DNA of 54,961 bases from JAICND01 sp040905905 (GTDB lineage Bacteria > Actinomycetota > Acidimicrobiia > Spongiisociales > ZC4RG35), in assembly GCA_040905905.1 (NCBI GenBank), contig JBBDQN010000007.1:1-54961 (forward strand), read 5' to 3'. Numbering within the stretch: the stretch's first letter is position 1; every line of letters begins with the position of its first letter. Under the pieces are notes generated by a model. The model saw nothing but the letters and a program-made list of their open reading frames with translations, did no database searches and had not been told where the DNA came from. The position numbers and the translations under genes were made by a program. Of this stretch, positions 43,138-51,734 are shown piece by piece.

Positions 43138-44652
43138 CTATCCGAAGGTGATTCCCTGCGCCAGGGGAAGATCGTCGCCCCAGTTGATGGTGGTGGTCTG
43201 ACGGCGCATATAGACCTTCCACGAATCGGAACCGGCCTCCCGGCCGCCACCAGTTTCTTTTTCGCCGCCGAAGGCACCACCGATCTCGGCTCCCGAGGTG
43301 CCGATGTTGACGTTGGCAATCCCACAGTCCGAGCCAACAGCCGATAGGAATCGTTCGGCCTTCTTGAGCGACTCGGTGAAGATCGCCGACGAGAGGCCCT
43401 GGCGCACACCGTTCTGGACAGCGATCGCCTCTTCCAGATCACCAACCTCGATTAGATAGAGAATCGGGGCAAAGGTCTCCTCCTGGACGATGGCGGCGTT
43501 CTTGTCGATGCGGACAATGGTGGGCTCGACAAAGTTGCCGGGCCGTTCGAGGCGGTGGCCACCGTATAGGACCTGACCGCCCTGATCCTTGGCTATGGCC
43601 AGCGCCTCCATCATGTCGTCGATCGCCCTGGCAGTGACCAGGGGTCCCATCACGGTTCCACTCTCGAGAGGATCACCAATCGGAACCTGGCGATAGGCGT
43701 CGACCAGCCGATCGATGAGCTTGTCGGCAATCGCCTGATGGACGATCAGCCTTCGCAGAGAGGTACACCGCTGTCCGGCGGTGCCAACCGCGGCAAACAA
43801 TGAAGCCCGCACCGCCAGTTCGAGGTTGGCGTCGTCCATCACGATGATGGCGTTGTTGCCACCCAGTTCGAGGATGGAACGCCCGAAGCGGGTCGCGACC
43901 GCCGTGGCGACCTGACGCCCCACCCTCGTCGAACCGGTGGCGCTGATCAGGGGGAGACGTTCGTCGTTGAGCATCCGCTCGCCGACGACCGAACCTTTGC
44001 CAACGACGAGGTTGAAGACCCCTTCAAGACCGGACCCTGCCATCACCTCGGCGGCAATCCGGGTCACGGCGATTGCAGTCAGCGGTGTTTCTGACGATGG
44101 TTTCCACACCACGGTGTCACCGCAAACCGCGGCGATGGCAGCGTTCCACGACCACACCGCCACCGGGAAGTTGAAGGCGGTGATGACACCGACCGGGCCC
44201 AGTGGATGCCACTGCTCGTACATGCGATGAAGAGGGCGCTCCGAGGCCATGGTGAGACCGTAAAGCTGGCGGGACAGTCCGACCGCGAAGTCGCAGATGT
44301 CGATCATCTCCTGCACCTCGCCCTCGCCTTCAGCCCTGATCTTTCCCATCTCGAGAGTGACCAGGGCCCCGAGGGCTTCCTTCTTCTCGCGAAGGGCTTG
44401 CCCGATCAGCCGGACGTATTCGCCCCGTTTCGGGGCAGGAAGGATCCGCCACCGCTCAAAGGCCTCGACCGAACTGGCCACTACCTTCTCGTAGTCCTCG
44501 ACTGAGGCCTGGCCTACCGTCGCCAGGCTTGTCCCGGTGGCGGGATTGAGGACCTCGAGGCCATCACCATCACCCGGTAGCCACTCGCCCGCGTAGCTGC
44601 CAGGGTTGTGTTCTTTCAGTCCAAGCACGGCGAAGACCTGCTGCTGCTTCAT
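43138..44652 (-). CDS. Aldehyde dehydrogenase of the ALDH7 (alpha-aminoadipate semialdehyde) type
   Basis: 504 residues. The C-terminal signature GGAFGGEKETGGGREAGSDSWKVYMRRQTTTIN is characteristic of ALDH7/antiquitin and bacterial piperideine-6-carboxylate dehydrogenase. The catalytic residues lie in GTAGQRCTSLRR (Cys) and ILELGGNNA (Glu), with PFNFPVAVWSWN-type AFNFPVAVWSWNAAIA near residue 170. The known reaction is alpha-aminoadipic semialdehyde to alpha-aminoadipate in lysine catabolism. It is the last gene after an IscA-type protein and RidA; RidA removes reactive enamines/imines, which fits semialdehyde chemistry. Confidence 0.9.
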   Translation of the reverse strand: MKQQQVFAVLGLKEHNPGSYAGEWLPGDGDGLEVLNPATGTSLATVGQASVEDYEKVVASSVEAFERWRILPAPKRGEYVRLIGQALREKKEALGALVTLEMGKIRAEGEGEVQEMIDICDFAVGLSRQLYGLTMASERPLHRMYEQWHPLGPVGVITAFNFPVAVWSWNAAIAAVCGDTVVWKPSSETPLTAIAVTRIAAEVMAGSGLEGVFNLVVGKGSVVGERMLNDERLPLISATGSTRVGRQVATAVATRFGRSILELGGNNAIIVMDDANLELAVRASLFAAVGTAGQRCTSLRRLIVHQAIADKLIDRLVDAYRQVPIGDPLESGTVMGPLVTARAIDDMMEALAIAKDQGGQVLYGGHRLERPGNFVEPTIVRIDKNAAIVQEETFAPILYLIEVGDLEEAIAVQNGVRQGLSSAIFTESLKKAERFLSAVGSDCGIANVNIGTSGAEIGGAFGGEKETGGGREAGSDSWKVYMRRQTTTINWGDDLPLAQGITFG

Positions 44653-44683
44653 TTGGCCAACTCTACGTATCCGGCCCCGCGTA

Positions 44684-45064
44684 TCAGCGGGCGGCTATGG
44701 CTTCGATCTCGATCTTGAACTCGGAACGGGGAAGGGCTGCCACCTGATAGGTGGAGCGGGCGGGTGGTGCCGAATCGAAGTAGGACCCGTAAGCCTCGTT
44801 GACACGCCCGAAGTCGGCGATATCGGTCAGAAAAATGGAAGTCTTGACGATGTCGGAGTAGTCGAGGTCGAGATCGCCGAGAATCACCCCGAGGTTGTTC
44901 ATGATCACGCGGGTCTGATCGACGACATCTTCGGGTGTAGGACCACCCGCCACTTCCAGAGCCACCTGGCCCGACACGAACACGAACCCGTTTGCCTCGG
45001 TCACCACCGAATACGGCGCCAGCGGTTTAGGAGCGTTTTGAAGCGAAGGGACTTGCTTGGGCAA
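44684..45064 (-). CDS. ridA: RidA-family reactive-intermediate deaminase
   Basis: 126 residues with the YjgF/RidA fold. The Arg of the active site lies in PPARSTYQVAALPR and the final IEIEAIA matches the family. It hydrolyses 2-aminoacrylate and similar enamines/imines to ketones and ammonia. A TTG start at 45064 lies 3 nt downstream of the IscA-like gene's stop, so the pair is co-transcribed; no other start is close by. Downstream is the ALDH7 gene, 31 nt away. Confidence 0.93.
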   Translation of the reverse strand: MPKQVPSLQNAPKPLAPYSVVTEANGFVFVSGQVALEVAGGPTPEDVVDQTRVIMNNLGVILGDLDLDYSDIVKTSIFLTDIADFGRVNEAYGSYFDSAPPARSTYQVAALPRSEFKIEIEAIAAR

Positions 45065-45067
45065 TGA

Positions 45068-45430
45068 TCAGGAGAAGCTGTTCCCGCATCCACAGGAGCG
45101 GGTCACGTTCGGGTTGTTGATGGCGAAGCCGCCACCCATCAAGCTGTCCTTGTAGTCCAGGGTTGCCCCCTGCAGCCGCTCGGCCGACTCTGGATCAACC
45201 ACAACTTTGACCTCGCCATATTCGGCTACCAGGTCGGTCGTCTCGATCTCGGAATCGAAGAACATCTCGTACGAGAAGCCCGAGCACCCTCCGGGGCGGA
45301 CCGCCACTCGCAGGGCCAGACCAGGCTCTCCCTCGGCAGAGATCAACTCGCCCACCTTCAAAACGGCGGTATCGGTCAGGCTCACCACCGGAATCGGCTT
45401 CGAAGACTTGATGCTGAGAATCTGGGTCAT
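45068..45430 (-). CDS. IscA/HesB-type iron-sulfur cluster assembly protein
   Basis: 120 residues from the ATG at 45430. The three conserved cysteines are GGCSGF (about 52) and the CGCG motif near the C-terminus. The linking PESAERLQGATLDYKDSLMGGGFAINNPN is typical of the ErpA/SufA group. It carries or delivers Fe-S clusters. It is divergent from mrp, another Fe-S carrier, so the intergenic region 45431-45519 probably controls both. Confidence 0.93.
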   Translation of the reverse strand: MTQILSIKSSKPIPVVSLTDTAVLKVGELISAEGEPGLALRVAVRPGGCSGFSYEMFFDSEIETTDLVAEYGEVKVVVDPESAERLQGATLDYKDSLMGGGFAINNPNVTRSCGCGNSFS

Positions 45431-45519
45431 TGCCAAGATTGTAACCCGGACCGGGGTGGACGCTATTCCCTGTCTTCCGCTCGGGGCATATCCAGCCGGT
45501 CGGTAGCCTTGTTATCTAT

Positions 45520-46689
45520 ATGCCAGTTATCGAAGCCATCTACGAGGCGCTCCGGGGGGTGGTCGACCCTGAGTTGGGTGGCAACGTGGTCGATCTGGAG
45601 ATGATCACCTCGGTCACCGTGGACGAGGACGGTGTGGCCGAGATCGGCCTGATGTTGACAGTGGCACAATGTCCTATGCGGGGTTTTCTGGAAGGCGAAA
45701 CCGCCCGTCGGGTCAAGACGCTCCCCGGGATAAGTGATGTGGTCGTGCGAACCACGGCGATGACCTCGAAGCAGCGGGCCCGCCTCATGTCAGGGGCCCG
45801 GATGCGGGCCCGGGAAACGGCTCTCTCCACAAGGGTCCACCCCACCACCAGGGTGGTGGCGGTGAGTTCGGGCAAAGGAGGAGTAGGTAAGTCCACCATC
45901 AGCGCCAACCTGGCAGTGGCGCTCGCCGAGGAGGGTTTCGAAGTCGGTTTGCTCGACGCCGACATTTGGGGATTCTCCATCCCCCGCATGATGGGGAGCG
46001 ACGCCCGACTGGAGGCTGACGACTCCACCAAGCTCATCATCCCCGCCCGGGTCGGTGGCATCAGGCTGGTGTCGACCGGTCTCATCATCGAAAACGAAGA
46101 AACCGCCTTGATGTGGCGCGGACTGATGCTCTCCAAGGCACTCGAGCAATTCCTGCACCAGGTCGACTGGGGTGAGCTCGACTACCTGGTCATCGACATG
46201 CCACCCGGTACCGGCGACATACAAATGGCCCTGGCTCGTCTGCTCCCCCAGGCGGAGATGGTGGTGGTCACTACTCCCCAAATGGCCGCCCAGAAAGTGG
46301 CGATCCGCGTCGCCGACATGGCCCGGCGTTCGCACATGCCGATAGTCGGAGTAATTGAGAACATGTCTTCGTTCACCTGCGAACACGGGGTCGAGTACCA
46401 ACTCTTCGGAAGCGGGGGCGGGGCGGAGCTATCGGAGGCACTCCTGGTGCCACTTCTGGCGCAGGTGCCACTCGATCCGGAGGTCGTAGCCGGTGGTGAC
46501 GGAGGCATGCCGGTCACCAGGTCTCACCCCGACAACCCAGCGGCGCTCGCTTTCAGGGCAGCAGCCAGGAGAATCGTGGAACTGTTGCCACCAGTGGTCG
46601 ACGAGAGCTGCACGGGCCGGATCGCCAAACTTCTCGAGCAGCTCGCGGTCAGTGGAGAAGACGTTCCTCCGCTGGTCGCCAGTAACTAG
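45520..46689 (+). CDS. mrp: Mrp/NBP35-family Fe-S carrier ATPase
   Basis: 389 residues: an N-terminal MIP18/DUF59 domain (about 1-90; LRGVVDPELGGNVVDLEMI, PMRGFLEGE) and a deviant-Walker P-loop ATPase (SSGKGGVGKSTISANLAVALAE at about 115-135, DYLVIDMPPGTGD). Mrp carries Fe-S clusters to apo-proteins. The C-terminal half lacks the CxxC found in many Mrp proteins at the usual site; a single Cys (MSSFTCEHG) is visible. No Shine-Dalgarno before the ATG. Confidence 0.93.
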   Translation: MPVIEAIYEALRGVVDPELGGNVVDLEMITSVTVDEDGVAEIGLMLTVAQCPMRGFLEGETARRVKTLPGISDVVVRTTAMTSKQRARLMSGARMRARETALSTRVHPTTRVVAVSSGKGGVGKSTISANLAVALAEEGFEVGLLDADIWGFSIPRMMGSDARLEADDSTKLIIPARVGGIRLVSTGLIIENEETALMWRGLMLSKALEQFLHQVDWGELDYLVIDMPPGTGDIQMALARLLPQAEMVVVTTPQMAAQKVAIRVADMARRSHMPIVGVIENMSSFTCEHGVEYQLFGSGGGAELSEALLVPLLAQVPLDPEVVAGGDGGMPVTRSHPDNPAALAFRAAARRIVELLPPVVDESCTGRIAKLLEQLAVSGEDVPPLVASN

Positions 46690-46834
46690 TCACTTGGGGC
46701 GTACTCTAAACGTATCCCCCTTAACCCGGCCCCAACGCCGATGATGTGCGAGAACGTGCCCGGTAAAGACGGGGGAGGGCTGGGAGGCTGTCTTCTCTTC
46801 GGGGCCTTGGATCCCCCAACGGGGCCCCGACCAA

Positions 46835-46868
46835 CACGAGGGCCTGTCGTCCCCCACAGGCCCTCGTG
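46835..46868. terminator. Perfect 13-bp hairpin between convergent genes
   Basis: CACGAGGGCCTGT (46835-46847) and ACAGGCCCTCGTG (46856-46868) pair perfectly around an 8-nt loop, in the 201-bp space between mrp and the MBL gene. It is placed to stop both. The rest of this space (46690-46834) has a GGGGCC/GGGGCCCC-rich stretch but no gene that I can support. Confidence 0.85.
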
Positions 46869-46890
46869 CTTATGGTCCTTCAAGAGTGAG

Positions 46891-47616
46891 TTAGATCCGG
46901 CCCTCCGACGCCAGCTTTTCCATATGGGCCTGGACCGATCGAGCCGCCAATGGGTGCAGCGCCGGATCCACTTCTCGATACACGACCTTCACCACCTCCT
47001 TCACGGTCCTAGCTCCCGCCAGCACGGCAGCCAGGATCTCCTCTTCTCGCTGGCGTCGATGGGCGACATACCAGTCGATCACCACTTGGGGTTCATCGAT
47101 GTCCGGGCCATGTCCGGGTAGCAATCGGGCGAGATCCATCCGCTGCAAACGGGTGAGCGAGGTCATGTACGCCTTGGCATCTTCGATCATCACTGAGGTA
47201 CCGCCGATGATGTGGTCTCCTGAGAAGAGGACTCGCCCGATCAAAAAGCAGAGATGATCGTCGGAATGACCCGGAGTGTGGATGACCACGAGCCGATCGT
47301 TCCCAAGCTCGATGATCTCGCCGTCGGCCAGCAGTCGATCAGGCACGAACTCGGGGCCCGGACGATGCCCTAGAGCCGCCACTTCGTAATGCCGGGCCAG
47401 GGGGTTGGCCATCGGGGCGTGGTCGGGGTGAGTATGGGTGACGAGGACCAAAAGCACCTTCCGATCACCCACGGTTTCCTCGATAGCCGCACGATGGGTG
47501 GAGATGATCGGTCCGGGGTCGATGATGACCACCCCGCCAGAGTCGAGCAGCCACGTATTGGTCCCGGGTCCAGTGAATGGTCCCGGGTTGGGAGCAAGCA
47601 CCTTCTCGATCTTCAC
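46891..47616 (-). CDS. MBL-fold metallo-hydrolase (LACTB2-like)
   Basis: 241 residues from the GTG at 47616, 13 nt after the Nudix stop. The frame upstream overlaps the Nudix gene. Zinc-site motifs are HTHPDH (HxHxDH), VIHTPGHSDDHLCF and GDHII, and the N-terminus carries a short beta-strand set ending GPGTNTWLLD. The C-terminal helical tail (HRRQREEEILAAVLAGARTVKEVVKVV) is that of LACTB2/GloB-like hydrolases. Substrate unknown; some members hydrolyse nucleic acids or glutathione thioesters. Co-transcribed with the Nudix gene. Confidence 0.9.
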   Translation of the reverse strand: MKIEKVLAPNPGPFTGPGTNTWLLDSGGVVIIDPGPIISTHRAAIEETVGDRKVLLVLVTHTHPDHAPMANPLARHYEVAALGHRPGPEFVPDRLLADGEIIELGNDRLVVIHTPGHSDDHLCFLIGRVLFSGDHIIGGTSVMIEDAKAYMTSLTRLQRMDLARLLPGHGPDIDEPQVVIDWYVAHRRQREEEILAAVLAGARTVKEVVKVVYREVDPALHPLAARSVQAHMEKLASEGRI

Positions 47617-47629
47617 CAGTTTTCTCTCT

Positions 47630-48205
47630 TCACCGGGGGATCTCGACCTCAACCACGGACCCGTCCTCGCTCAGGCGCGCTTGGATTGGCTCGGGCCGCG
47701 CCGCCGCGGCCGCCCGCTCCGCCTCGGCGCCCGTGCCAAAACGTGAGAGCCAGCGCAGATGCGACACCGTTGGCAAGACCATGCGCCATTGTTGGGCCTG
47801 ATGGGCGACCAGGGCGGTGGCGGGCGACACAAAGGCCGCTTCCATCACCTCACCCAGAGCCAGCGTGAGAGGAGGTCGGCTGGCCACTACCGCCAGAAAG
47901 AACCTGGTGTCGTAGCGACGCGGCAGCTCGACCGGGGTGACCCACCTCGACACGAACACCATTTCGCCCGGATTGACGGCCACCCCTGCCTCTTCTAGGA
48001 GTTCGCGGGACGCCGCCAGACGAAACGCCGATAGATCGCTGCCGTTGACTGCGCCGTCGCTGGTTTCGAGCACACCACCAGGGAATACCCAGGCGTCTCC
48101 AAACATGCCCCCGGAGGGACGCCGCATCATCAGGACCTCGAGCGGGCTGTTGACGACGACGATGACGCTCGCCGCCGACACCGGGACTACCAAATTCGCT
48201 GTCAC
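47630..48205 (-). CDS. Nudix hydrolase
   Basis: 191 residues from the GTG at 48205. The Nudix region begins GDAWVFPGGVLETSDG and, after an about 10-residue insertion, ends in RELLEEAGV, the metal-binding helix. An N-terminal beta-strand set (LVVPVSAASVIVVVNSPLEVLMMRRP) precedes it. The C-terminal part (LGEVMEAAFVSPATALVAHQAQQWRMVLPTVSHLRWL) resembles NUDT19-type acyl-CoA diphosphatases. Hydrolysis of a nucleoside-diphosphate-X substrate is sure; the substrate is not. Confidence 0.88.
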   Translation of the reverse strand: MTANLVVPVSAASVIVVVNSPLEVLMMRRPSGGMFGDAWVFPGGVLETSDGAVNGSDLSAFRLAASRELLEEAGVAVNPGEMVFVSRWVTPVELPRRYDTRFFLAVVASRPPLTLALGEVMEAAFVSPATALVAHQAQQWRMVLPTVSHLRWLSRFGTGAEAERAAAAARPEPIQARLSEDGSVVEVEIPR

Positions 48206-48276
48206 CTTTTCAGGGTAAACGAGGGGACATTCCTGGCCTGAGCGGGTTATGAGCCCATCGGTAGTCTGATGGACCC

Positions 48277-49614
48277 ATGTCCTTGCGAGATCTCCCCTCA
48301 GTCGACCGACTCGCCAGTGAACTGGCGGTCGGTGATCTTCCCCGACCCCTGGTGGTGGAAGAGGTCCGCAGGGCCGTGGGACAAGCGCGGGCGGACCTGG
48401 CAAGGGGAGGCGAGGCCTCGGCGGAAGAACTCGCCCGGGCCGGTATCGAGCGTCTCGGTCGTGAACGACCTACAACAGTCGTCAACGCCACTGGCGTCAT
48501 CCTCCACACCAACCTGGGTCGAGCCCTCCTCTCTCCCGCGGCTGCATCCGCGGCCACCACGGCTCAAACCGGCTACGGCAACGTCGAGATCGACCTCGCC
48601 ACGGGTGAGCGAGGAGCCCGAGCGTCATACCTGCGGAAGCTGGCCGCCACCCTCACCGGGTCCGAAGACGCCCTGATCGTCAACAACAACGCCGGGGCGC
48701 TTTTTCTGGTGCTGATGGCCCTCGCCCTCGGTCGTCCGGTACCGGTGTCGCGAGGCGAAATGATCGAGATCGGTGGGAGCTACCGGCTTCCCGAGTTGCT
48801 CGCCGCCAGCGGGGCCCGACTTGTCGAGATCGGGACCACCAACCGGACCAGGGTGGCGGATTACGCCGCAACTATGGCGCTCCAGCCCGCTCTGTTGCTG
48901 AAAGTCCATCCTTCCAACTTCCGCGTGGAGGGGTTCACGGAAGAGACCGCTCTCTCCGATCTGGTCGCTCTTGGCAGGGAAAGCGGGGTGCCGGTCGTCT
49001 TCGACGCCGGCTCGGGCTTGCTCGACTCAACAACTCCCTGGTTGCCCAAACCCCCAGACTGGCTGGCCGGGGAACCCGGAATCCGTCAGGCGGTCGCTCT
49101 CGGAACCGACCTGGTGTTGTTCTCCGGAGACAAACTGCTGGGGGGACCGCAGGCAGGCGTGATCGTGGGTAGGGCCGCTCACATCGAGCTCCTCTCTCGA
49201 CATCCGGCCGCACGAGCGCTGAGGATCGACGCGGCGACCACCTCCGCATTGACCGCCACCCTGGAGGCATACGCCGACGGCCATGGCGGTGATCTTCCGC
49301 TCTGGGAAATGGCGACTCTCTCCTACCGCGACCTGGAGGCTCGCGCCAAATCTGTACTCACCACCAGCCAGGTCAAGGGTGTGATTGTCAGCGGCCACTC
49401 GACGATTGGGGCGGGGTCGGCTCCGGGCTCGGCGTTGGCCACACCGCTGATCGAGGTCGAGGCTCCCGAGAGCGCCTACTTCGACCTGTTGAAGGCGGAC
49501 CCCCCGATACTTGCCCGACGTCAGGCAGGGCGGCTGTTGATTGACGTACGCACCGTTGATCCTGGTTCCGACCTGCACCTGGCGGCGGCCCTGCGGGCGG
49601 CATGCCAGTCGTAG
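48277..49614 (+). CDS. selA: L-seryl-tRNA(Sec) selenium transferase SelA
   Basis: 445 residues, PLP fold-type I enzyme that converts Ser-tRNA(Sec) to Sec-tRNA(Sec) using selenophosphate. The N-terminal tRNA-binding helix (LPSVDRLASELAVGDLPRPLVVEEVRRAV) is followed by NATGVILHTNLGRALLS, the phosphate-binding NNNAGALFLV and the PLP-lysine motif FSGDKLLGGPQAG. It is followed by selB with a 13-bp overlap. It is divergent from the Nudix gene with 71 bp between. Neither selD nor a tRNA-Sec gene was seen in the window. Confidence 0.96.
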   Translation: MSLRDLPSVDRLASELAVGDLPRPLVVEEVRRAVGQARADLARGGEASAEELARAGIERLGRERPTTVVNATGVILHTNLGRALLSPAAASAATTAQTGYGNVEIDLATGERGARASYLRKLAATLTGSEDALIVNNNAGALFLVLMALALGRPVPVSRGEMIEIGGSYRLPELLAASGARLVEIGTTNRTRVADYAATMALQPALLLKVHPSNFRVEGFTEETALSDLVALGRESGVPVVFDAGSGLLDSTTPWLPKPPDWLAGEPGIRQAVALGTDLVLFSGDKLLGGPQAGVIVGRAAHIELLSRHPAARALRIDAATTSALTATLEAYADGHGGDLPLWEMATLSYRDLEARAKSVLTTSQVKGVIVSGHSTIGAGSAPGSALATPLIEVEAPESAYFDLLKADPPILARRQAGRLLIDVRTVDPGSDLHLAAALRAACQS

Positions 49615-51398
49615 GGACGGCGGGACATGTTGACCACGGCAAGTCGACGCTGACCCTGGCCCTGACCGGGCGCGACCCCGATCGCTGGGAGGAAGAAAAG
49701 CGCCGGGGTCTAACTATCGACCTCGGATTCGCCTGGACCAGCCTCCCTGGGGGTTTGGAGGTTTCGTTTGTCGACGTTCCCGGCCACGAGAGGTTCATCA
49801 AGAACATGCTGGCCGGTGTCGAGGCGATCGACGTAGCCCTCTTCGTCGTGGCAGTGGACGAAGGATGGAAGGCCCAGTCCGAGGAACACCTGTCGGTACT
49901 CGATCTGCTCGAAGTCCGCCACGGGGTAGTGGCCTTGACCAAGATCGACCGGGTCGACAACGACACCGTCGAGCTGGTCAGGCTCGGGATCGAAGAACAG
50001 CTGGCCGGCACCACCCTGGAGGGGTCGCCCGTGATCCCGGTCTCGGCTACCACCGGGGAGGGAATGGACCAGCTCCGTGACCTTCTGGCTACCAGGGCCC
50101 GGGCCGCCGACCCGACACAAACCGGTCGACCCCGGATGTGGATCGACCGCAGCTTCACTATTGCCGGAGCCGGGACGGTCGTCACAGGCACCCTCCTTGG
50201 CGCCCCCCTGGAGACGGGGATGACGATCGACATCTGGCCGGCCCATGGAGGAGTGGGGGCCGATGCCGCCCGCATCCGCAGCATCGAGAGCCACGAAACA
50301 CGCCTGGAGACGGTTCTCCCCTTTCGACGGGTGGCCGTCAGCCTGGTGGGAGTGGAAAGGGATGAGATCGGACGTGGAGCGATGTTGGGTCGACCCGGGG
50401 ATTGGCAACCTACCCGCAGGTTTCTCGCCACCTTCCGCCATCCACGTCGGGTCGAAGGGCTGGGTCCACGGAATGCACTCCATCTTCATATCGGGAGCGG
50501 TGCCTGGCCGGTCCGGGCCCGCCAGCTCAGCGACACCACCCTGCTGTGCGAGTTGAGGACCGAGCTCTGTCTTCAGGTTGGTGATCGGTTCATCCTGCGT
50601 GACACCGGACGTCGGGTTGTCGTCGGCGGTGGACAGGTGCTGGACCCCTCACCACCTTTGCAGGGCGCTGCCCTGAGGAGTGCCGCGGTGGTCATGTCCG
50701 ATCAGCTGAGGTCGGGTCCCGATCACATCGCCGCCGCGCTCCTCTCGATTCGCGGATCTGCCACTCCGGCCACCCTGCGGGCCCATTCGGGTGGAGGACG
50801 CCCACCCGCAGCGGTGGCGGTCGGTGAGCTGATGGTCGATCCTCACGAGGCGGCCCGCCTCACTACCGAGCTTCTCGACATCGTCGGACGTTTTCACCAA
50901 TCGTCGCCGATGCGACCCGGCGCCCCGACCGCCCTGCTCGCCGACCGACTCGGCACCACCCCGGCCATGGTCGAGACCCTGGCAAAGGCCGAGTCACGGC
51001 TCCAAATCGACCACGGGCTGGTCAGCCAACTCGATCGGGAAGAAGCAGCCGACCCCTCCGCTTCCCCGGTTTGGCTCAATGCCCGGCAGCGACTGGAGAA
51101 CGAGGGACCATCGGTCCCCCGCATCTCCGAACTCGAACTCGATCCCGAACTTTTACATGCGCTGGTCCGGGCCGGGGAGCTCGTCAAGATCAGTGAGGAC
51201 TTCGTCTATTTGCCGACTCAGATCAGAGAGCTGATGTCTGTGTTGGAGACGATGCCCGCCGAGTTCACCGTGAGCCACTTCCGGGAATCAGCGGGCATCA
51301 CGCGCAAATACGCGGTGCCATTTCTCGAATGGACCGACACGCAGGGCAAAACCCAACGACGCGCCGACGTGCGGGTTGTCCGGGATACGACCTTTTAA
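49602..51398 (+). CDS. selB: Selenocysteine-specific elongation factor SelB
   Basis: 598 residues. The GTPase domain has G1 GHVDHGKS at 8-15, G3 DVPGH and G4 TKID, and lacks the extra residues of EF-Tu. Two beta-barrel domains follow, then C-terminal winged-helix repeats (about 400-598; RPPAAVAVGELMVD, FTVSHFRESAGITRKYAVPFLEWTD) that bind the SECIS hairpin. It delivers Sec-tRNA to in-frame UGA codons. The ATG lies 13 bp inside selA. It is convergent with whiB. Confidence 0.95.
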   Translation: MPVVGTAGHVDHGKSTLTLALTGRDPDRWEEEKRRGLTIDLGFAWTSLPGGLEVSFVDVPGHERFIKNMLAGVEAIDVALFVVAVDEGWKAQSEEHLSVLDLLEVRHGVVALTKIDRVDNDTVELVRLGIEEQLAGTTLEGSPVIPVSATTGEGMDQLRDLLATRARAADPTQTGRPRMWIDRSFTIAGAGTVVTGTLLGAPLETGMTIDIWPAHGGVGADAARIRSIESHETRLETVLPFRRVAVSLVGVERDEIGRGAMLGRPGDWQPTRRFLATFRHPRRVEGLGPRNALHLHIGSGAWPVRARQLSDTTLLCELRTELCLQVGDRFILRDTGRRVVVGGGQVLDPSPPLQGAALRSAAVVMSDQLRSGPDHIAAALLSIRGSATPATLRAHSGGGRPPAAVAVGELMVDPHEAARLTTELLDIVGRFHQSSPMRPGAPTALLADRLGTTPAMVETLAKAESRLQIDHGLVSQLDREEAADPSASPVWLNARQRLENEGPSVPRISELELDPELLHALVRAGELVKISEDFVYLPTQIRELMSVLETMPAEFTVSHFRESAGITRKYAVPFLEWTDTQGKTQRRADVRVVRDTTF

Positions 51399-51401
51399 CG
51401 G

Positions 51402-51650
51402 TCAACCGACAATCGAAAACTCCCGGCGTTCCACCTCGGTCAGGCCGCCCCAGATGCCAAACGGCTCTCGAATATCGATGGCGTAGTCCCCGCAGGGCTG
51501 ACGCGCCGGACAGACCTGACAAATCGCTTTGGCACGCGCTTCCCGCCGTTCTCGCTCGTCCTTGCGTTCAAAGGTTGAAGGGGGGAAAAACAGATGGGCG
51601 TGATTACCTCGACAGAGAGCCTTCAGCTGCCAATCATCCGACAACCTCAC
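51402..51650 (-). CDS. WhiB-family iron-sulfur transcription factor
   Basis: 82 residues from the GTG at 51650, chosen because GAGGGAGG lies about 5 nt upstream; the ORF can be extended 14 codons further but without homology. Four cysteines at 13, 44, 47 and 53 (C-x30-C-x2-C-x5-C) hold the 4Fe-4S cluster, and the FGIWGG loop and basic tail (TEVERREF) follow. WhiB proteins are restricted to actinobacteria and their phages and bind the housekeeping sigma factor. It is convergent with selB, 3 nt apart. Confidence 0.93.
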   Translation of the reverse strand: MRLSDDWQLKALCRGNHAHLFFPPSTFERKDERERREARAKAICQVCPARQPCGDYAIDIREPFGIWGGLTEVERREFSIVG

Positions 51651-51693
51651 GAAACCTCCCTCGGCGACGCGAACCGGCGGGAACCTAACCACA

Positions 51694-51712
51694 CCTGGCA
51701 GAAACCGCCAGG
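51694..51712. promoter_or_regulatory. Hairpin between nfeD and whiB
   Basis: CTGGCAG-AAA-CCGCCAG (51695-51711) forms a 7-bp stem with one wobble and a 3-nt loop. It lies in the whiB leader on the minus strand, 23 nt past the nfeD stop. It may act as an nfeD terminator or as a structure in the whiB 5' UTR. There is no T-run. Confidence 0.4.
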
Positions 51713-51734
51713 GAAAATATGGAAAGTCATAAGG

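Noticed and set aside
48206..48276. tRNA-Sec (selC) next to selA
   Set aside because: The 71-bp space cannot form the long acceptor and variable arms and has no suitable TCA anticodon loop.
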